Below are positions 26,953 to 35,998 of a DNA stretch of 64,000 nucleotides, piece by piece (the first letter of the stretch is position 1; each line of letters starts with the position of its first letter). The position numbers and the translations under genes are program-made. The stretch is from Treponema brennaborense (GTDB taxonomy: Bacteria > Spirochaetota > Spirochaetia > Treponematales > Treponemataceae), in assembly GCA_023666275.1 (NCBI GenBank), contig JAMPCJ010000001.1, positions 310,001-374,000 on the forward strand. The letters run 5' to 3'. The notes beneath the pieces are model-generated. The model had not been told where the DNA came from. It made no database searches and was given only the letters and a program-made list of their open reading frames with translations.

Positions 26953-28488
26953 ATGAGCAATATCATAACAAATCTTTTTACAATTATTTCTGTTTTAAAT
27001 ACCGTTTTTATTTGTTTCATTTTATTTTTCGAACGAAAATCGTCTTCGCGCCGCTTTGCCTGGCTGCTTACGCTCTATTTTGTTCCGGGCATCGGAGCGC
27101 TGCTGTATATTCTGCTCAGCGGACATTTTTTCACAAAAAACAGAAAAATGGCAACGGCACAGAAAATCGTCAGCGACACAATTCTTCCGATTGTCAATGA
27201 GCAGAAAGAATTTTTTCAGGAAAATATATCATCCATTCCAAACGAAACAATAAAAAAATACATACATCTTATAAACATGAATCTTGCGGGAAACAACAGC
27301 CTTATGACCTTTGCCGATTCGTTCAGCATTTACTGCTGGGGGCAGGATATGTTTGAGGCAATGATCCGCGATATGGAAAATGCGGAACACAGCATCCACA
27401 TTCAAACGTTTATATTCCGCAAAGACAAAACCGGAACAAAAATCCGCGACCTGCTGTGCAGAAAAGCGCGAAGCGGCGTTGCCGTAAAAGTACTGTATGA
27501 CGATGTCGGCTGCATTTCCACGCCGCTTTCTTTTTTCAGCCCGCTCCGCAAAGCCGGCGGAGAAATTCTGCCGTTTTTTTCGATAAGAAGAGGTTCTCCG
27601 TTTTCGCTCAACTTCCGCAACCATCGCAAGCTCACGATTATCGACGGAAAAATCGGATATATGGGAGGCGTCAATATCGGCGACGAATATGCAAATTGTT
27701 CCGAAAAAAAACACGCCGTTCTTTGGCGGGATACGCATATCAGATTTACCGGAAGCACCGTTTTGTCGATGCAGTCCGTTTTTCTCATGGACTTTTACAG
27801 CATGGCAAGCGGCAATAAAATGATAAAAACGATTGAAGAGGCAAACAAATATTTTCCGCTGTCCGATTTTGCGCATCTGAACCAAACAATATCGACTGAC
27901 TACACGAAACAGATTATGGCAAATTCATTTCAGCGAAAAGCCATACCGGTGCAGATACTCGCGACAAGCCCGAACGCGCTGCACAAATCGGAAATCCGCG
28001 ACACACTCATCAGAATGATTATGAGCGCGCGGAAAACCGTGTACATCCAAACTCCGTATTTTACGCCGGACGAAACATTTTTCAGCATTCTGCGGATTGC
28101 CACCGGCTGCAAGCTGGATGTCAGAATTATGGTGCCCGGAAAATGGGATAAATGGTATGTAAAAGCCGCCGCAATGGGATACATAAAAGATTTAATGGAA
28201 GAAGGCATCCGATTTTTCAGTTACAACGGATTCATACATTCAAAAACGATTGTCGTGGACGGCGCAATCGCGGCAATCGGTTCTGCCAACATCGATACGC
28301 GAAGTTTCGATTTGCTTTTCGAGGTAACCGCAATACTTTTTGACAAAGACATCGCGGCGACATGCGAATCCGTTTTTCTCGAAGACATGAACAACAGCAG
28401 GGAATTAACACCGAAAGATTTCGGACGCAGATTCAGCCCGCGCAAAGCCTGGTGGGGATTTTTCAGACTTTTTTCATCGCTGATGTAA
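26953..28488 (+). CDS. cls: Cardiolipin synthase (phospholipase D family)
   Basis: Condenses phosphatidylglycerol to cardiolipin at the inner membrane. The 511-residue protein has two N-terminal transmembrane segments (first about residues 5-27, second about 36-56). Two HKD motifs follow: NHRKLTIIDGKIGYMGGVNI (about residue 217) and HSKTIVVDGAIAAIGSANID (about residue 431). The length and layout match ClsA-type enzymes. AGGGAAG lies just before ATG 26953. It has its own promoter and an AT-rich terminator-like hairpin downstream. Confidence 0.93.
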   Translation: MSNIITNLFTIISVLNTVFICFILFFERKSSSRRFAWLLTLYFVPGIGALLYILLSGHFFTKNRKMATAQKIVSDTILPIVNEQKEFFQENISSIPNETIKKYIHLINMNLAGNNSLMTFADSFSIYCWGQDMFEAMIRDMENAEHSIHIQTFIFRKDKTGTKIRDLLCRKARSGVAVKVLYDDVGCISTPLSFFSPLRKAGGEILPFFSIRRGSPFSLNFRNHRKLTIIDGKIGYMGGVNIGDEYANCSEKKHAVLWRDTHIRFTGSTVLSMQSVFLMDFYSMASGNKMIKTIEEANKYFPLSDFAHLNQTISTDYTKQIMANSFQRKAIPVQILATSPNALHKSEIRDTLIRMIMSARKTVYIQTPYFTPDETFFSILRIATGCKLDVRIMVPGKWDKWYVKAAAMGYIKDLMEEGIRFFSYNGFIHSKTIVVDGAIAAIGSANIDTRSFDLLFEVTAILFDKDIAATCESVFLEDMNNSRELTPKDFGRRFSPRKAWWGFFRLFSSLM

Positions 28489-28550
28489 GATTTTTGAAAA
28501 CCGATTTTTTCCCTCTTTCTCCCCTCCTCGATACGGGAAGTACGGGATAA

Positions 28551-28587
28551 GAAAAAACAAGCAATTTTCAAATGCAATTGTTTTTTC
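28551..28587 (+). terminator. Probable terminator of cls
   Basis: GAAAAAACAA (28551-28560) pairs with TTGTTTTTTC (28578-28587), with further CAATT/AATTG pairing inside. The T-run ends the structure. The stem is AT-rich, so confidence is moderate. Confidence 0.5.
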
Positions 28588-28688
28588 CGCCCCGCGCCGT
28601 TCGCAGTGAATCTTCCCGCGCGAATCGCAAATAAAACAGCCTGCAATAACTCTCCGACGCAGGATGCGCCGCGGGCAAAAATATGAGA

Positions 28689-28718
28689 TTGTACTTTAAA
28701 CTGTTTCCATGATATAAT
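28689..28718 (+). promoter_or_regulatory. Promoter of the PPi-phosphofructokinase gene
   Basis: TTGTAC (28689-28694), an 18-base spacer and extended -10 TGATATAAT, with TATAAT at 28713-28718. GAGAGG follows before ATG 28742. Confidence 0.65.
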
Positions 28719-28741
28719 TCTTAGCCAAGAGAGGATGCACG

Positions 28742-30499
28742 ATGAAAAAAATATCACCCTTACAGAATGATCGTTATTCATACCGGCCGGAACTGCCTGA
28801 GATTTTAACGCAGAAACCGCAAACCATCGCAGTGGAATTCGGAAAAAAAACACAGTCCGTTGCCGATCAGGCGGAGCTTTCCGAATTATTCAAGAACACA
28901 TACGGAAAACCGCAAATTTCTTTTGTAAAAGGAAAAAACCCCGATGTTCTCAATCAAATGAAAATAGGCGTAATTCTTTCCGGCGGCCAAGCGCCCGGCG
29001 GACACAATGTTATCGCAGGTTTATATGACGGACTGAAAAAAGCCAATCCCGCGTCCCGCCTGATTGGTTTCCAAAACGGTCCCGCAGGTTTGATTGAAAA
29101 CAACGCTGTCGAAATAAAAGATGCATTGATTGATCAGTACCGCAATACCGGCGGATTCGACATAATCGGTTCCGGACGAACAAAAATAGAAACGCCGGAG
29201 CAATATGAGGCCGCGATAAATACGGCAAAAAAATTAAAATTGGACGCAATTGTCATCATCGGCGGCGATGATTCAAACACAAACGCGGCGCTGCTTGCGG
29301 AACGTTTTATCCAGGCGGGATTAACAACAAAAGTTATCGGCGTACCGAAAACCATCGACGGAGATTTGAAAAACGATCAAATCGAAACAAGTTTCGGCTT
29401 TGACACGGCGACAAAAACGTATTCCGAACTCATCGGGAACATTCTGCGCGATACCTGTTCCGCAAAAAAATATTGGCATTTCATAAAATTGATGGGACGC
29501 TCGGCAAGTCATATCGCACTGGAATGCGCACTGCAAACACAGCCCAACATCTGCCTTATATCGGAAGAAATCGCACAAAAGAAAATGACGCTTTCTCAAA
29601 TAACGGATGAAATTTGCAAAGTCATTGCAAAACGCGCGGAAAACGGAGAAAATTACGGCGCAATTCTTATTCCCGAAGGATTGATCGAATTCATTCCGGA
29701 AATGAAAACACTGATTGCAAACCTCAACGATGTAATGGCTTTGAACGGCGCGGAATTTTCAAAACTGGAAAAGTTCGAGCAGAAAAAAGAATGGCTTAAA
29801 ACAAAGCTGAAAAGCGCAGAATACAAAACGCTCGACTCAATACCGGATATTTTTGCCGACCAGCTGCTCGGCGAACGCGATCCGCACGGGAATGTGCAGG
29901 TTTCCCAAATAGAAACGGAAAAACTGCTCGAAGCCATGGTCAAAAAACAGCTTGCAGCCATGAAAAAGAAAAATACTTATTCCGGCAAGTTTGCTTCATG
30001 CACGCATTTCTTCGGATACGAAGGACGCTGTGCGTTTCCCTCCAATTTCGATGCGAACTATTGCTACGCGCTCGGCTTTACCGCATTTATGCTGGCGGCT
30101 TCGGGACAAACCGGCTACCTTGCCTCTGTCAAAAATTTGACGGCGCCCGCAAAATACTGGACAGCAGGCGGAGTTCCGCTGACGATGATGATGAACATGG
30201 AACAGCGCAGCGGCGAACAGAAACCTGTTATACGCAAAGCACTTGTCGAATTGACCGGCAAGCCGTTCAAAACTTTTGAAAAAGCGCGCGAAGACTGGGC
30301 AGTGAATTCCCGCTATGTATTTCCGGGTTCCATTCAGTATTACGGACCGGCGGAAGTATGCAATAATCCGTCCCAAACGCTTTTGATTGAAAAAGGCAAA
30401 GGAAAAATTCCTGAGGCTTCTTCTGCCAAAAAAGCGCCGGCAGCGAAAAAGTCCGGCAAATCGGCAGCAAAAACAAAAGCAAAAACCGGCACAAAATAA
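28742..30499 (+). CDS. pfp: Pyrophosphate-fructose 6-phosphate 1-phosphotransferase (long type)
   Basis: Uses pyrophosphate to phosphorylate fructose 6-phosphate reversibly in glycolysis. The 585-residue protein carries [33 protein letters not shown] (the GGDDS pattern typical of PPi users), [10 protein letters not shown] with the catalytic Asp, and [19 protein letters not shown]. The length fits the long plant/spirochaete-type PFP. After [18 protein letters not shown] comes an unusual tail of about 25 residues made almost only of Lys, Ala, Ser and Thr, resembling histone-H1-like tails. The tail is not part of the known catalytic fold. Confidence 0.93.
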   Translation: MKKISPLQNDRYSYRPELPEILTQKPQTIAVEFGKKTQSVADQAELSELFKNTYGKPQISFVKGKNPDVLNQMKIGVILSGGQAPGGHNVIAGLYDGLKKANPASRLIGFQNGPAGLIENNAVEIKDALIDQYRNTGGFDIIGSGRTKIETPEQYEAAINTAKKLKLDAIVIIGGDDSNTNAALLAERFIQAGLTTKVIGVPKTIDGDLKNDQIETSFGFDTATKTYSELIGNILRDTCSAKKYWHFIKLMGRSASHIALECALQTQPNICLISEEIAQKKMTLSQITDEICKVIAKRAENGENYGAILIPEGLIEFIPEMKTLIANLNDVMALNGAEFSKLEKFEQKKEWLKTKLKSAEYKTLDSIPDIFADQLLGERDPHGNVQVSQIETEKLLEAMVKKQLAAMKKKNTYSGKFASCTHFFGYEGRCAFPSNFDANYCYALGFTAFMLAASGQTGYLASVKNLTAPAKYWTAGGVPLTMMMNMEQRSGEQKPVIRKALVELTGKPFKTFEKAREDWAVNSRYVFPGSIQYYGPAEVCNNPSQTLLIEKGKGKIPEASSAKKAPAAKKSGKSAAKTKAKTGTK

Positions 30500-30544
30500 A
30501 AGAAAAGATTCGAAAGCAAACGCAGTATTCCGCGACTGCTTTCG

Positions 30545-30595
30545 GGCGGCGCTGCTTGGACTGCAAGCTGTTTTTACAGTCCAAGCAGCGCCGCC
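30545..30595. terminator. Perfect 19-bp hairpin shared by convergent gene ends
   Basis: A 19-base arm (30545-30563, starting GGCGGCGCTGC) is followed by a 13-base loop and its exact reverse complement (30577-30595). The right arm encodes the last residues of the minus-strand amidohydrolase, and its stop codon lies in the loop. No T-run flanks the stem, but its strength and position between convergent genes suggest a bidirectional transcript end. Confidence 0.6.
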
Positions 30596-31368
30596 GCATT
30601 TCCGCCGAGGACTGCGTTTATTTGTTCTTCCGCTAACGGAAGCGCGCGGATGCGGCGGATTTCTTCCCGCGCATCGCTCCAGGGCGAATCGGACGCAAAC
30701 AGGATTTTATCGGTTCCGTGTTTTTCCGCAATGCGGAGAAACTGTTCCTGCGAAAAGTACGAAAATCCCATCGATGTATCAAGCCAAATGTTTTTTCCGG
30801 CAAGACAGCGTTCCACATCGTCCCATTGTTTGTGCCCGCCGAGATGCGCCGCCACAATGACGCCGCCGCGCATTTCATCGACAATATGCGCAAACTGCGC
30901 AGGCGAACTGTGATACGGCGGCGGAAACGCCGGATCCGCACCGGCATGAAAAAGCAATATCAGATTTTTTGACAGCGCATAATCATACATTCGCAGCATC
31001 TTCGGAGCATCGACAGCAAACTGCTGATATTCGGGATGCAATTTAATGCCTTTCAATCCGAGAAAAGCAATGCGGTCGATTTCCTGCTTCCAATTTTCGG
31101 AATGCGGGTATATGCCGCCGAACACAGCGATTCTGCCGGACGCCGCCGCTGCCGCCCATTCATTTGCATGAGGCAGCTGCGAGGCTTTTGTAACGACAGG
31201 CTGAATAACCGACATGTCGATATGCCATTCATCCATGCGGGAAACAAGACCGCGGACAGTTCCGTCGGACACAGGCTTGTATATTCCGCCGCACGCTGCG
31301 GCAAGAGAATCAAGCGCTTTGCATGCAATCTTATCGGGAAAAACATGCGTATGAAAATCGATAATCAT
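30574..31368 (-). CDS. Amidohydrolase-family metal-dependent hydrolase
   Basis: The 264-residue TIM-barrel protein starts MIIDFHTHVFPDKIA, the typical D-x-H-x-H metal-binding entry of amidohydrolase_2 proteins. It continues with GLKGIKLHPEYQQF, ILLFHAGADPAFPPPYHSSP, VIVAAHLGGHKQWDD and LFASDSPWSD, which supply further metal ligands and the catalytic Asp. The substrate is unknown; relatives are decarboxylases or hydrolases of small cyclic compounds. The start at 31368 fits the family. TACAAT lies 6 bases upstream and no Shine-Dalgarno is present. Confidence 0.82.
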   Translation of the reverse strand: MIIDFHTHVFPDKIACKALDSLAAACGGIYKPVSDGTVRGLVSRMDEWHIDMSVIQPVVTKASQLPHANEWAAAAASGRIAVFGGIYPHSENWKQEIDRIAFLGLKGIKLHPEYQQFAVDAPKMLRMYDYALSKNLILLFHAGADPAFPPPYHSSPAQFAHIVDEMRGGVIVAAHLGGHKQWDDVERCLAGKNIWLDTSMGFSYFSQEQFLRIAEKHGTDKILFASDSPWSDAREEIRRIRALPLAEEQINAVLGGNAAALLGL

Positions 31369-31374
31369 GATGCA

Positions 31375-31404
31375 ATTGTAGCGCCGCACGCATAATCTGC
31401 ACAA
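31375..31404 (-). promoter_or_regulatory. Promoter of the amidohydrolase, predicted leaderless
   Basis: TTGTGC (31404-31399), an 18-base spacer and TACAAT (31380-31375). The ATG comes 6 bases after the -10. Confidence 0.5.
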
Positions 31405-31469
31405 GACATACCGTACAACACACGAAAACGTTTTCACACGGCGCTTTTGTAGATTTTCCGCCGCTATTT

Positions 31470-31478
31470 TGATATAGT
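31470..31478 (+). promoter_or_regulatory. Extended -10 of htrA, predicted leaderless
   Basis: TGATATAGT at 31470-31478 ends 7 bases before ATG 31486. The -35 is weak, as usual for extended -10 promoters, and there is no Shine-Dalgarno. Confidence 0.5.
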
Positions 31479-31485
31479 TATCCGC

Positions 31486-32784
31486 ATGAAACTCTACACC
31501 AAGCATCAGATTATCGGAACCGCTGCGATTTCCGCAGTCTGCGCCGCGGCAGTTTTCGGCGGCATTTATTTTTTTTCGGAACATATTCAGAAAAAACAGG
31601 AGCGCAAAAGCGGCGCCGAAACATATTCGTCCGTGCGGAAAAACGACCCGCAGTTTGCGGCGGACACGATGATTTCTTCCGGCAAAGAACTTTCGATTCC
31701 GTCGGATACTACGTCATTCGAGCTGAACACGGCATCGGGGCCGGAGCCTGTTTTTGCGGCGGATGCTTCAAGCGATTACACAATAGACGAAACGCAGAAT
31801 ATTTTGGTTTACGAGCGCTGCAACGAAGCTGTCGTCAACATAAACACGCAGATTATGGCAATCAATTGGTTTTTGGAACCCGTTCCCCAAGACGGCGGTT
31901 CCGGATCCGGTTCCATTATCGACACGCGCGGATATGTCGTTACAAATGTGCATGTCATTCAAAACGCATATAAAATATACATTTCCCTTTCCGACGGAAC
32001 ACAATATGAAGGCACCGTTATCGGAACGGATTCCGCAAGCGACATCGCCGTTATCAAATTCGATCCGCCGAAAGGAATGGAACTGAAAACGATTTCGTTT
32101 GCGGATTCATCGAAATTGAAAGTGGGACAAAAAGTAATTGCAATCGGCAATCCGTTCGGACTGGAACGGACAATGACAACGGGAATTGTATCGGGACTGG
32201 GCAGGCCGATACAGTCGTCCAAAGATACTATTATCCGCGATATGATTCAAACCGACACGGCAATCAATCCCGGCAATTCGGGCGGTCCGCTGCTCGACAC
32301 GAAAGGACGGATGATCGGCATCAACACAATGATTTATTCAACGTCCGGCAGTTCCGCAGGCGTAGGTTTTGCGGTGCCCGTCAACACGGCAAAGCGCGTT
32401 GTTTCCGATCTTATTCAATACGGATCTGTGCGGCGCGGAATTATAGAAGCCCGTTTTGTACAAATGAATTCTTCCATTGCGCGGTACGCAGGCGTAAAAA
32501 TCTCGCAGGGACTGCTTGTTTCGGAAATAAAAAAAGGCAGCAGCGCGGAAAAAGCCGGACTGCGGGCGGGAACGGAAGCGGCGCAGTACGGAAGCCGCTT
32601 GAATCCGCAGATAATTTATCTCGGCGGCGACATCATCACGGCAATCAACGGCATTCCGACAAATACCTTTGCGGATTATTATTCCGTGCTTGAAAGCAAG
32701 CGGCCGGGAGATGTCGTTGCCGTGAGCATCCGCCGCGGAAACCACGACCTTGATATTCAAGTGCGCCTGGCAGAAGAAAAATAA
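31486..32784 (+). CDS. htrA: HtrA/DegP-type serine protease
   Basis: The 432-residue envelope protease has an N-terminal membrane anchor/signal (about residues 10-30). After a low-complexity linker comes a trypsin-like domain with His156 (TNVHVIQNA), Asp186 (SDIAVIKF) and Ser265 (NPGNSGGPLL), followed by one PDZ domain (about 330-430; GLLVSEIKKGSSAEKAGLRA). It should degrade or refold misfolded periplasmic proteins. A single PDZ and a retained anchor make it DegS/HtrA-like rather than DegP. It lies 51 bases before uvrB, which has its own good Shine-Dalgarno. Confidence 0.93.
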   Translation: MKLYTKHQIIGTAAISAVCAAAVFGGIYFFSEHIQKKQERKSGAETYSSVRKNDPQFAADTMISSGKELSIPSDTTSFELNTASGPEPVFAADASSDYTIDETQNILVYERCNEAVVNINTQIMAINWFLEPVPQDGGSGSGSIIDTRGYVVTNVHVIQNAYKIYISLSDGTQYEGTVIGTDSASDIAVIKFDPPKGMELKTISFADSSKLKVGQKVIAIGNPFGLERTMTTGIVSGLGRPIQSSKDTIIRDMIQTDTAINPGNSGGPLLDTKGRMIGINTMIYSTSGSSAGVGFAVPVNTAKRVVSDLIQYGSVRRGIIEARFVQMNSSIARYAGVKISQGLLVSEIKKGSSAEKAGLRAGTEAAQYGSRLNPQIIYLGGDIITAINGIPTNTFADYYSVLESKRPGDVVAVSIRRGNHDLDIQVRLAEEK

Positions 32785-32835
32785 AACTGCATGCGCCGCG
32801 GCAAAAACACAGGTATTTTATTTTAAGGGAAAGAT

Positions 32836-34833
32836 ATGCGTCCTTTTAAAGTAGTTTCGCCGTATCAGCCTTCGGGAGATCAGCCGGAAGCAATCGCCGC
32901 ACTGACGGAAGGCATCAAAAACGGAGAACGTTACCAAACGCTCAAAGGCGTTACCGGTTCGGGAAAAACGTTCACCATGGCAAAAATCATCGAACAAATA
33001 CAACGGCCGGTTCTTGTCATCAGCCACAATAAAACGCTTTCCGCGCAGCTGTACCGCGAATTCAAAAGTTTTTTTCCGGAAAACGCCGTGGAATATTTTG
33101 TTTCGTATTATGATTATTATCAGCCGGAAGCCTATGTTCCCGCACGCGATTTATATATCGAAAAAACTTCGTCACGGAACGAAGAAATCGACCGCCTGCG
33201 CCTTGCGGCAACATACAGTCTTATGGAACGCCGCGACGTCATTGTCGTTGCAACCGTATCATGCATTTACGGCTTGGGAATGCCGGATTTGTATAAAGAC
33301 ATGCGCATCCATATCGAAAAAGGACAGCCGCTGTTTCCGCAGAAATTCGCGCAGAAACTTATTGCGCTTCAGTACGAACGCAACGACGCTGTCTTGGAGC
33401 GCGGCAAATTCCGTATCCGCGGCGACGTGCTCGAAGTGTTTCCCGCATATATGGAAACCGATGAAGCATACCGCATCGAACTTGACTGGGACAATGTATC
33501 GCGCATACGGCGCTACAATACTATTTCGGGAGAAATTACGGAAGAACTCGATGAAACAGTCGTATATCCGGCAAAACATTTTGTCGTGCCGCCTGAAATG
33601 CTGAAAGCCGCCACAGACAGAATACGCGCGGAACTGGATGAACGCGTCGATTTTCTGCGTGCGGAAGGAAAAATGCTCGAAGCGGAACGGCTCAAAACAC
33701 GCACGACATACGATATCGAAATGATGAACGAAATGGGATACTGTCCCGGAATAGAAAATTATTCCGCGCCGATTGCCGGCAGAAAAAAAGGAGAACCGCC
33801 CGCAACTTTGCTGCATTATTTTCCCGATGATTTTTTGTGCTTTATCGATGAATCGCATGTTACGCTTTCGCAAATCGGCGCAATGTACGAAGGAGACCGC
33901 AGCAGGAAGCAGAACTTGGTTGACTTCGGATTTCGCCTGCCGTGCGCGCTCGATAACCGTCCGCTGAAATTCGCCGAATTCGAAAAAAAACTCAATCAAA
34001 CAATTTTTGTTTCCGCAACACCGCGCGAAGAAGAACTCAAACGCAGCACCCGCGTCGTCGAGCAGCTTATCCGCCCGACGGGACTTCTCGATCCTGTCGT
34101 GCACATCCGTCCGAGCGAAGGACAGATGCAGGATATTTACAATGAAATAAAAGAACGAATTGCACGCAACGAACGCTGCCTGCTTTTAACGCTTACAAAA
34201 AAAATGGCAGAAGATCTTACCGATTATCTTTCGAACCTTGCGCTGAAAGTGAAATATATTCACTCCGAAATAGAAACCATAGAACGAGTTGAAATACTGA
34301 AGGGACTGCGTGCCGGCGAGTTCGATATTCTTGTGGGAATCAATTTGCTGCGCGAAGGAATCGACTTGCCGGAAGTTTCTTTTATCGCAATTCTCGATGC
34401 GGACAAAATCGGTTTTCTCCGCTCGGCGACAAGTCTTATTCAGATAATCGGCCGCGCCGCACGGAATCAAAACGGCACGGTCATAATGTATGCGGATGCA
34501 ATGAGTCCCGCAATGAAAGAAGCCGTCAGCGAAACAAATCATCGGCGCGAAAAACAAATCGCATACAACAAAGCGCATAATATTACGCCGCACACAATAT
34601 CAAAAGCAATTGACGATATGCTTGTCCGCCAGAAAACCGAAACAGCGGAAACAATCGGCACGGAACTTTCCGTTTTGAAAAAAAGCTGCAATATGCTTAT
34701 AGCTTCCGATCGGAAAAAACTGCTCAAAATCATGGAACAGCAAATGCTCGAACACGCGGAACGGCTTGAATTCGAAGAAGCGGCGGCAATCAGAGATGAA
34801 ATAGACGCAATCAAAAAACAATTCGGCACGTGA
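32836..34833 (+). CDS. uvrB: UvrABC system protein B (excinuclease helicase subunit)
   Basis: The damage-verification subunit of nucleotide excision repair. The 665-residue protein has the Walker A motif GVTGSGKTFTMA, the beta-hairpin region VEYFVSYYDYYQPEAY, FIDESHVTL, the helicase motifs GINLLREGIDLPEVSFIAIL and QIIGRAARN, and a C-terminal UVR domain (AERLEFEEAAAIRDEIDAIK) for UvrA/UvrC contact. The last 20 bases around its stop codon are exactly repeated 1.1 kb downstream (see the repeat entries), which suggests a past insertion at its 3' end. AGGGAAAG precedes ATG 32836. Confidence 0.96.
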   Translation: MRPFKVVSPYQPSGDQPEAIAALTEGIKNGERYQTLKGVTGSGKTFTMAKIIEQIQRPVLVISHNKTLSAQLYREFKSFFPENAVEYFVSYYDYYQPEAYVPARDLYIEKTSSRNEEIDRLRLAATYSLMERRDVIVVATVSCIYGLGMPDLYKDMRIHIEKGQPLFPQKFAQKLIALQYERNDAVLERGKFRIRGDVLEVFPAYMETDEAYRIELDWDNVSRIRRYNTISGEITEELDETVVYPAKHFVVPPEMLKAATDRIRAELDERVDFLRAEGKMLEAERLKTRTTYDIEMMNEMGYCPGIENYSAPIAGRKKGEPPATLLHYFPDDFLCFIDESHVTLSQIGAMYEGDRSRKQNLVDFGFRLPCALDNRPLKFAEFEKKLNQTIFVSATPREEELKRSTRVVEQLIRPTGLLDPVVHIRPSEGQMQDIYNEIKERIARNERCLLLTLTKKMAEDLTDYLSNLALKVKYIHSEIETIERVEILKGLRAGEFDILVGINLLREGIDLPEVSFIAILDADKIGFLRSATSLIQIIGRAARNQNGTVIMYADAMSPAMKEAVSETNHRREKQIAYNKAHNITPHTISKAIDDMLVRQKTETAETIGTELSVLKKSCNMLIASDRKKLLKIMEQQMLEHAERLEFEEAAAIRDEIDAIKKQFGT

Positions 34834-34835
34834 CG
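34816..34835 (+). repeat. Direct repeat, left copy (uvrB 3' end)
   Basis: AAACAATTCGGCACGTGACG covers the last codons and stop of uvrB. An identical 20-base copy lies at 35917-35936 and the two flank the DUF3990 module. Confidence 0.85.
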
Positions 34836-34870
34836 GTGTATCGATTTTGCGAAAAACAAAGGAGCGGAAT

Positions 34871-35503
34871 ATGAACGAGTTGATTTTATATCACGGGTCG
34901 AAAAACGGCATCAAAGGCGGCATCGCTCCCATAAGCCGCGACAAGTGCGATTTCGGAAAAGGCTTTTATATGGGAACGGAAAAACTCCAGCCGCTCACTT
35001 TGGTTTGCAGTTACGAGAACGCCGTCTTGTACACAGTGCATTTTTCTTTGGACGAATTGAAAGTTCTGGAAATTCCGCTCGGCATTGATTGGGCTTTGTT
35101 CGTCGCTTACAATCGCGGACTTTTGGATTCGGCAAAAAACTCAAATCTCTATAAAAAAATGAAAAGTTACGCAAAAGATTACGATGTCATAAAAGGATAC
35201 ATTGCGAACGACAGAATGTTCGTGGTGCTGGACAGATTTTTCGGCGGAACGATAACCGATGCCGCTCTTGTGGAATGTTTGAGCGCCTTAAAACTCGGCG
35301 AACAGTATGCCGCAATTACGCACAAGGCGTGCGGAAAAATCAAAATCGTTCAGACGGAAAAACTTGCAAAAGAATATAAAAACGAACTTTCCGAAAAAAG
35401 CGCGGAAAACAGGGAAAAAGGTATCTCACTGGCAGAAGAGATTTGCCGAAAGCACAGAAGAAACGGAATGTTTTTTGATGAAATTTTGGAGCATGCAAAA
35501 TGA
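34871..35503 (+). CDS. DUF3990 protein, putative ADP-ribosyltransferase-like toxin
   Basis: The 210-residue cytoplasmic protein begins MNELILYHGSKNGIKGG, and the GKGFYMGTEKLQPL segment follows. This H-G-S ... G-F-Y-M-G-T pattern is that of DUF3990, a family with an ART-like fold often found in two-gene toxin-antitoxin-like modules (family knowledge). The C-terminus is a charged helical region ending HRRNGMFFDEILEHAK. AAAGGAG lies before ATG 34871. Its end overlaps the next gene by four bases. Both genes sit between exact copies of the uvrB tail, so the pair looks mobile or recently inserted. The target is unknown. Confidence 0.7.
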   Translation: MNELILYHGSKNGIKGGIAPISRDKCDFGKGFYMGTEKLQPLTLVCSYENAVLYTVHFSLDELKVLEIPLGIDWALFVAYNRGLLDSAKNSNLYKKMKSYAKDYDVIKGYIANDRMFVVLDRFFGGTITDAALVECLSALKLGEQYAAITHKACGKIKIVQTEKLAKEYKNELSEKSAENREKGISLAEEICRKHRRNGMFFDEILEHAK

Positions 35504-35934
35504 ATTCCATAGAAAAACAACTCTGCGACATACAAGGCAGGCTTTTTGAACTTTCCGCTGTGCACGGCTTTGACTCCTGCGACTTCATTTGCAAATATAT
35601 GAATTCCGATGTTGCCTTTCATCTCGACTTGAAATTCGATTTTTTTCAATGGGCGGGTGAAGCGTATCTGCTCGACGAACTTTGCGATGAGTCACAAATA
35701 AAAAAAACGGAACACGTTTTTTCCAAAGAAACGCTTTACTGGACAGGCTATGTTTACAGATATTGGCACTATTACAAAAATATTTCCAGCAAAGAAATCC
35801 ACAAAATCGCCGACGCAAAAACGATGGCGAAAGTTTATTTGTCATATCACACGCTTGACGCGGAAATGGCAATAGACAGGCTTTGCGAAAGTGAAAAAAA
35901 CAAAGCGCCCGTATCGAAACAATTCGGCACGTGA
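35500..35934 (+). CDS. Putative partner/antitoxin of the DUF3990 protein (144 aa)
   Basis: The 144-residue acidic, soluble protein (MNSIEKQLCDIQGRLFELSA ... KFDFFQWAGEAYLLDEL ... YWTGYVYRYWHYY) is of a type that co-occurs with DUF3990 genes in my recollection; it has no named domain I can be sure of. The start overlaps the DUF3990 stop, which is typical of a toxin-antitoxin pair. The last five residues and the stop (KQFGT) are read from the duplicated uvrB tail in the same frame as in uvrB. The natural C-terminus of this protein has therefore probably been replaced at the insertion junction. Confidence 0.6.
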   Translation: MNSIEKQLCDIQGRLFELSAVHGFDSCDFICKYMNSDVAFHLDLKFDFFQWAGEAYLLDELCDESQIKKTEHVFSKETLYWTGYVYRYWHYYKNISSKEIHKIADAKTMAKVYLSYHTLDAEMAIDRLCESEKNKAPVSKQFGT

Positions 35935-35936
35935 CG
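35917..35936 (+). repeat. Direct repeat, right copy of the uvrB 3' end
   Basis: An exact 20-base copy of 34816-34835 (AAACAATTCGGCACGTGACG). Flanking bases differ on both sides, so the repeat is sharply bounded. Confidence 0.85.
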
Positions 35937-35998
35937 AATTTATCTGTTGCCGCTGCGGGATTAACAATGCAGCGCAAGCCCTGCGCTTTCGCTGCCGA

